DNA from: Mycolicibacterium frederiksbergense
GTDB lineage: Bacteria; Actinomycetota; Actinomycetes; Mycobacteriales; Mycobacteriaceae
Direction: 5' to 3'
Length of the DNA: 64,000 nucleotides
Assembly: GCF_029893345.1 (NCBI RefSeq)
Contig: NZ_JARXVE010000002.1
Location: 310,001 to 374,000 of the forward strand
Shown here: piece after piece, positions 63,329 through 64,000 of the stretch
How positions within the stretch are numbered: position 1 is the stretch's first letter
How the letters are laid out: each line of letters starts with the position of its first letter
The notes under the pieces: generated by a model
The model's database searches: none
The model's input: only the letters and a program-made list of their open reading frames with translations
What the model was told of the DNA's origin: nothing
Translations under genes and position numbers: made by a program

Positions 63329-63751
63329 GTGACTGAGCGGACTCTTGTGTTGATTAAGCCCGATGGCGTGCAGCGTCTCCTGGTTGGGGAGATCCTCAGC
63401 CGGATCGAACGCAAGGGTCTGACCCTGGCGGCGCTCGAGCTGAAGAACGTTTCTGACGACCTGGCCCGGCAGCATTACGCCGAGCACGACGGCAAGCCGT
63501 TCTTCGATTCGCTGCTGGAGTTCATCACCTCCGGACCCGTCGTCGCGGCCATCGTGGAGGGCCCGCGCGCTATCGCGGCGTTCCGTCAGATCGCCGGCGG
63601 GACCGACCCGGTGGAGAAGGCCGTGCCCGGCACCATCCGCGGTGACCTGGCGCTTGTGACCCAGGACAACCTCGTGCACGGATCGGATTCGCCGGAGTCG
63701 GCGGCCCGTGAGATCGCTCTGTGGTTCCCTGGCGAAGCCTCAGCTGGATAA
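63329..63751 (+). CDS. ndk: Nucleoside diphosphate kinase
   Basis: This 140-residue protein starts with GTG ([16 protein letters not shown]). The active-site His is in [12 protein letters not shown], and KPDGVQR and [16 protein letters not shown] elements are conserved. It is the hexameric NDK that balances NTP pools. It lies 60 nt downstream of the DUF4233 gene. A promoter-like region for the next gene follows. Confidence 0.96.
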   Translation: MTERTLVLIKPDGVQRLLVGEILSRIERKGLTLAALELKNVSDDLARQHYAEHDGKPFFDSLLEFITSGPVVAAIVEGPRAIAAFRQIAGGTDPVEKAVPGTIRGDLALVTQDNLVHGSDSPESAAREIALWFPGEASAG

Positions 63752-64000
63752 ACCTTCTCGCAGTCTGGTCTGTACCGCGTCAGTGATGTGGGATACTGGT
63801 TCAGGGTAGTCGGCCTCAACCGAGGCCGAACACCCGAATGAAGACTTCGACGAGCGCGACCACCGCAATCCGGTGCGGCGCGGGCCGTCCAGCCATCATT
63901 CAGCCAGGCACCGGGTGGGTTCGGTAGCGAACCGCCCGGAGCGAGACCACAACAAGTCCGGGGAAAGTGTCCCGGGCCAATAGCGGAAGCCCTCGCGTGG
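63752..64000 (+). promoter_or_regulatory. Probable promoter and long 5' leader of the next gene (rne expected)
   Basis: No coding start is recognised before the window ends. GATACT at 63792-63797 has an upstream TG-like element and could be a -10. The following 200 nt hold several short inverted repeats (ggcctcaaccgaggcc; gtccggggaaagtgtcccgggc), suggesting a structured RNA. Mycobacterial rne is known to have a long 5' UTR (family knowledge), and synteny places rne here. Confidence 0.45.

Overview
The window is a high-GC actinobacterial chromosome segment and almost certainly comes from a Mycobacterium of the fast-growing Mycolicibacterium type. The gene order follows the M. tuberculosis block from Rv2476c (NAD-glutamate dehydrogenase) to Rv2445c (ndk): gdh, thioesterase, aglA, glbO, HNH protein, DUF5130, pepN, mycothiol-dependent nitroreductase, rpiB, nei, lipP, two tRNAs, tig, clpP1, clpP2, clpX, korA, korB, mobA, rpf, trans-enoyl-reductase-like protein, valS, folC, DUF4233, ndk, and then the leader of what should be rne. 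Gene names that rest on this synteny and on remembered family sequences are inference. No search was run.

The conserved backbone is interrupted by accessory blocks. At 13781-16565 three translationally coupled genes encode an NCS1 permease, a yeast-type cytosine deaminase and a 2-oxoglutarate/Fe(II) oxygenase. At 17948-22419 lie a MerR-peroxiredoxin fusion regulator with a MerR-type promoter, a glycine-rich membrane protein, a LipP-type esterase, a mycothiol-dependent/DinB-type protein and an MmpS-like protein. Between clpX and korA is the largest insertion (about 19 kb). It holds an 11-gene minus-strand carbohydrate locus (27426-40365, an IclR regulator plus ten uptake and catabolic genes), a formate-dehydrogenase-like set (fdhF-like, fdhD and a DUF2185 gene, with a divergent LysR regulator), a small secreted protein and a PfkB kinase.

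The carbohydrate locus reads as a nearly complete non-phosphorylative 'diketo-hydrolase' route: ABC importer, mutarotase-like protein, Zn-dehydrogenase, enolase-superfamily dehydratase, SDR dehydrogenase, FAH-family hydrolase, and a FAD/Fe-S 2-hydroxyacid dehydrogenase that could oxidise the lactate or glycolate released. The substrate is not known.

The right part (47033-63751) returns to housekeeping genes: 2-oxoglutarate:ferredoxin oxidoreductase, molybdenum cofactor guanylylation, two tandem resuscitation-promoting factors after a 1-kb leader or intergenic region, a lipoprotein, an S9 peptidase, and valS-folC-DUF4233-ndk.

Non-coding features include divergent tRNA-Gly(TCC) and tRNA-Pro(TGG) genes, several intrinsic-terminator-like hairpins, two copies of a ~56-bp dispersed palindrome, a related pair of hairpins around an HNH gene, a SigH-type promoter before the nitroreductase gene, and several operator-like inverted repeats. 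I saw no rRNA, CRISPR array, insertion sequence or prophage.
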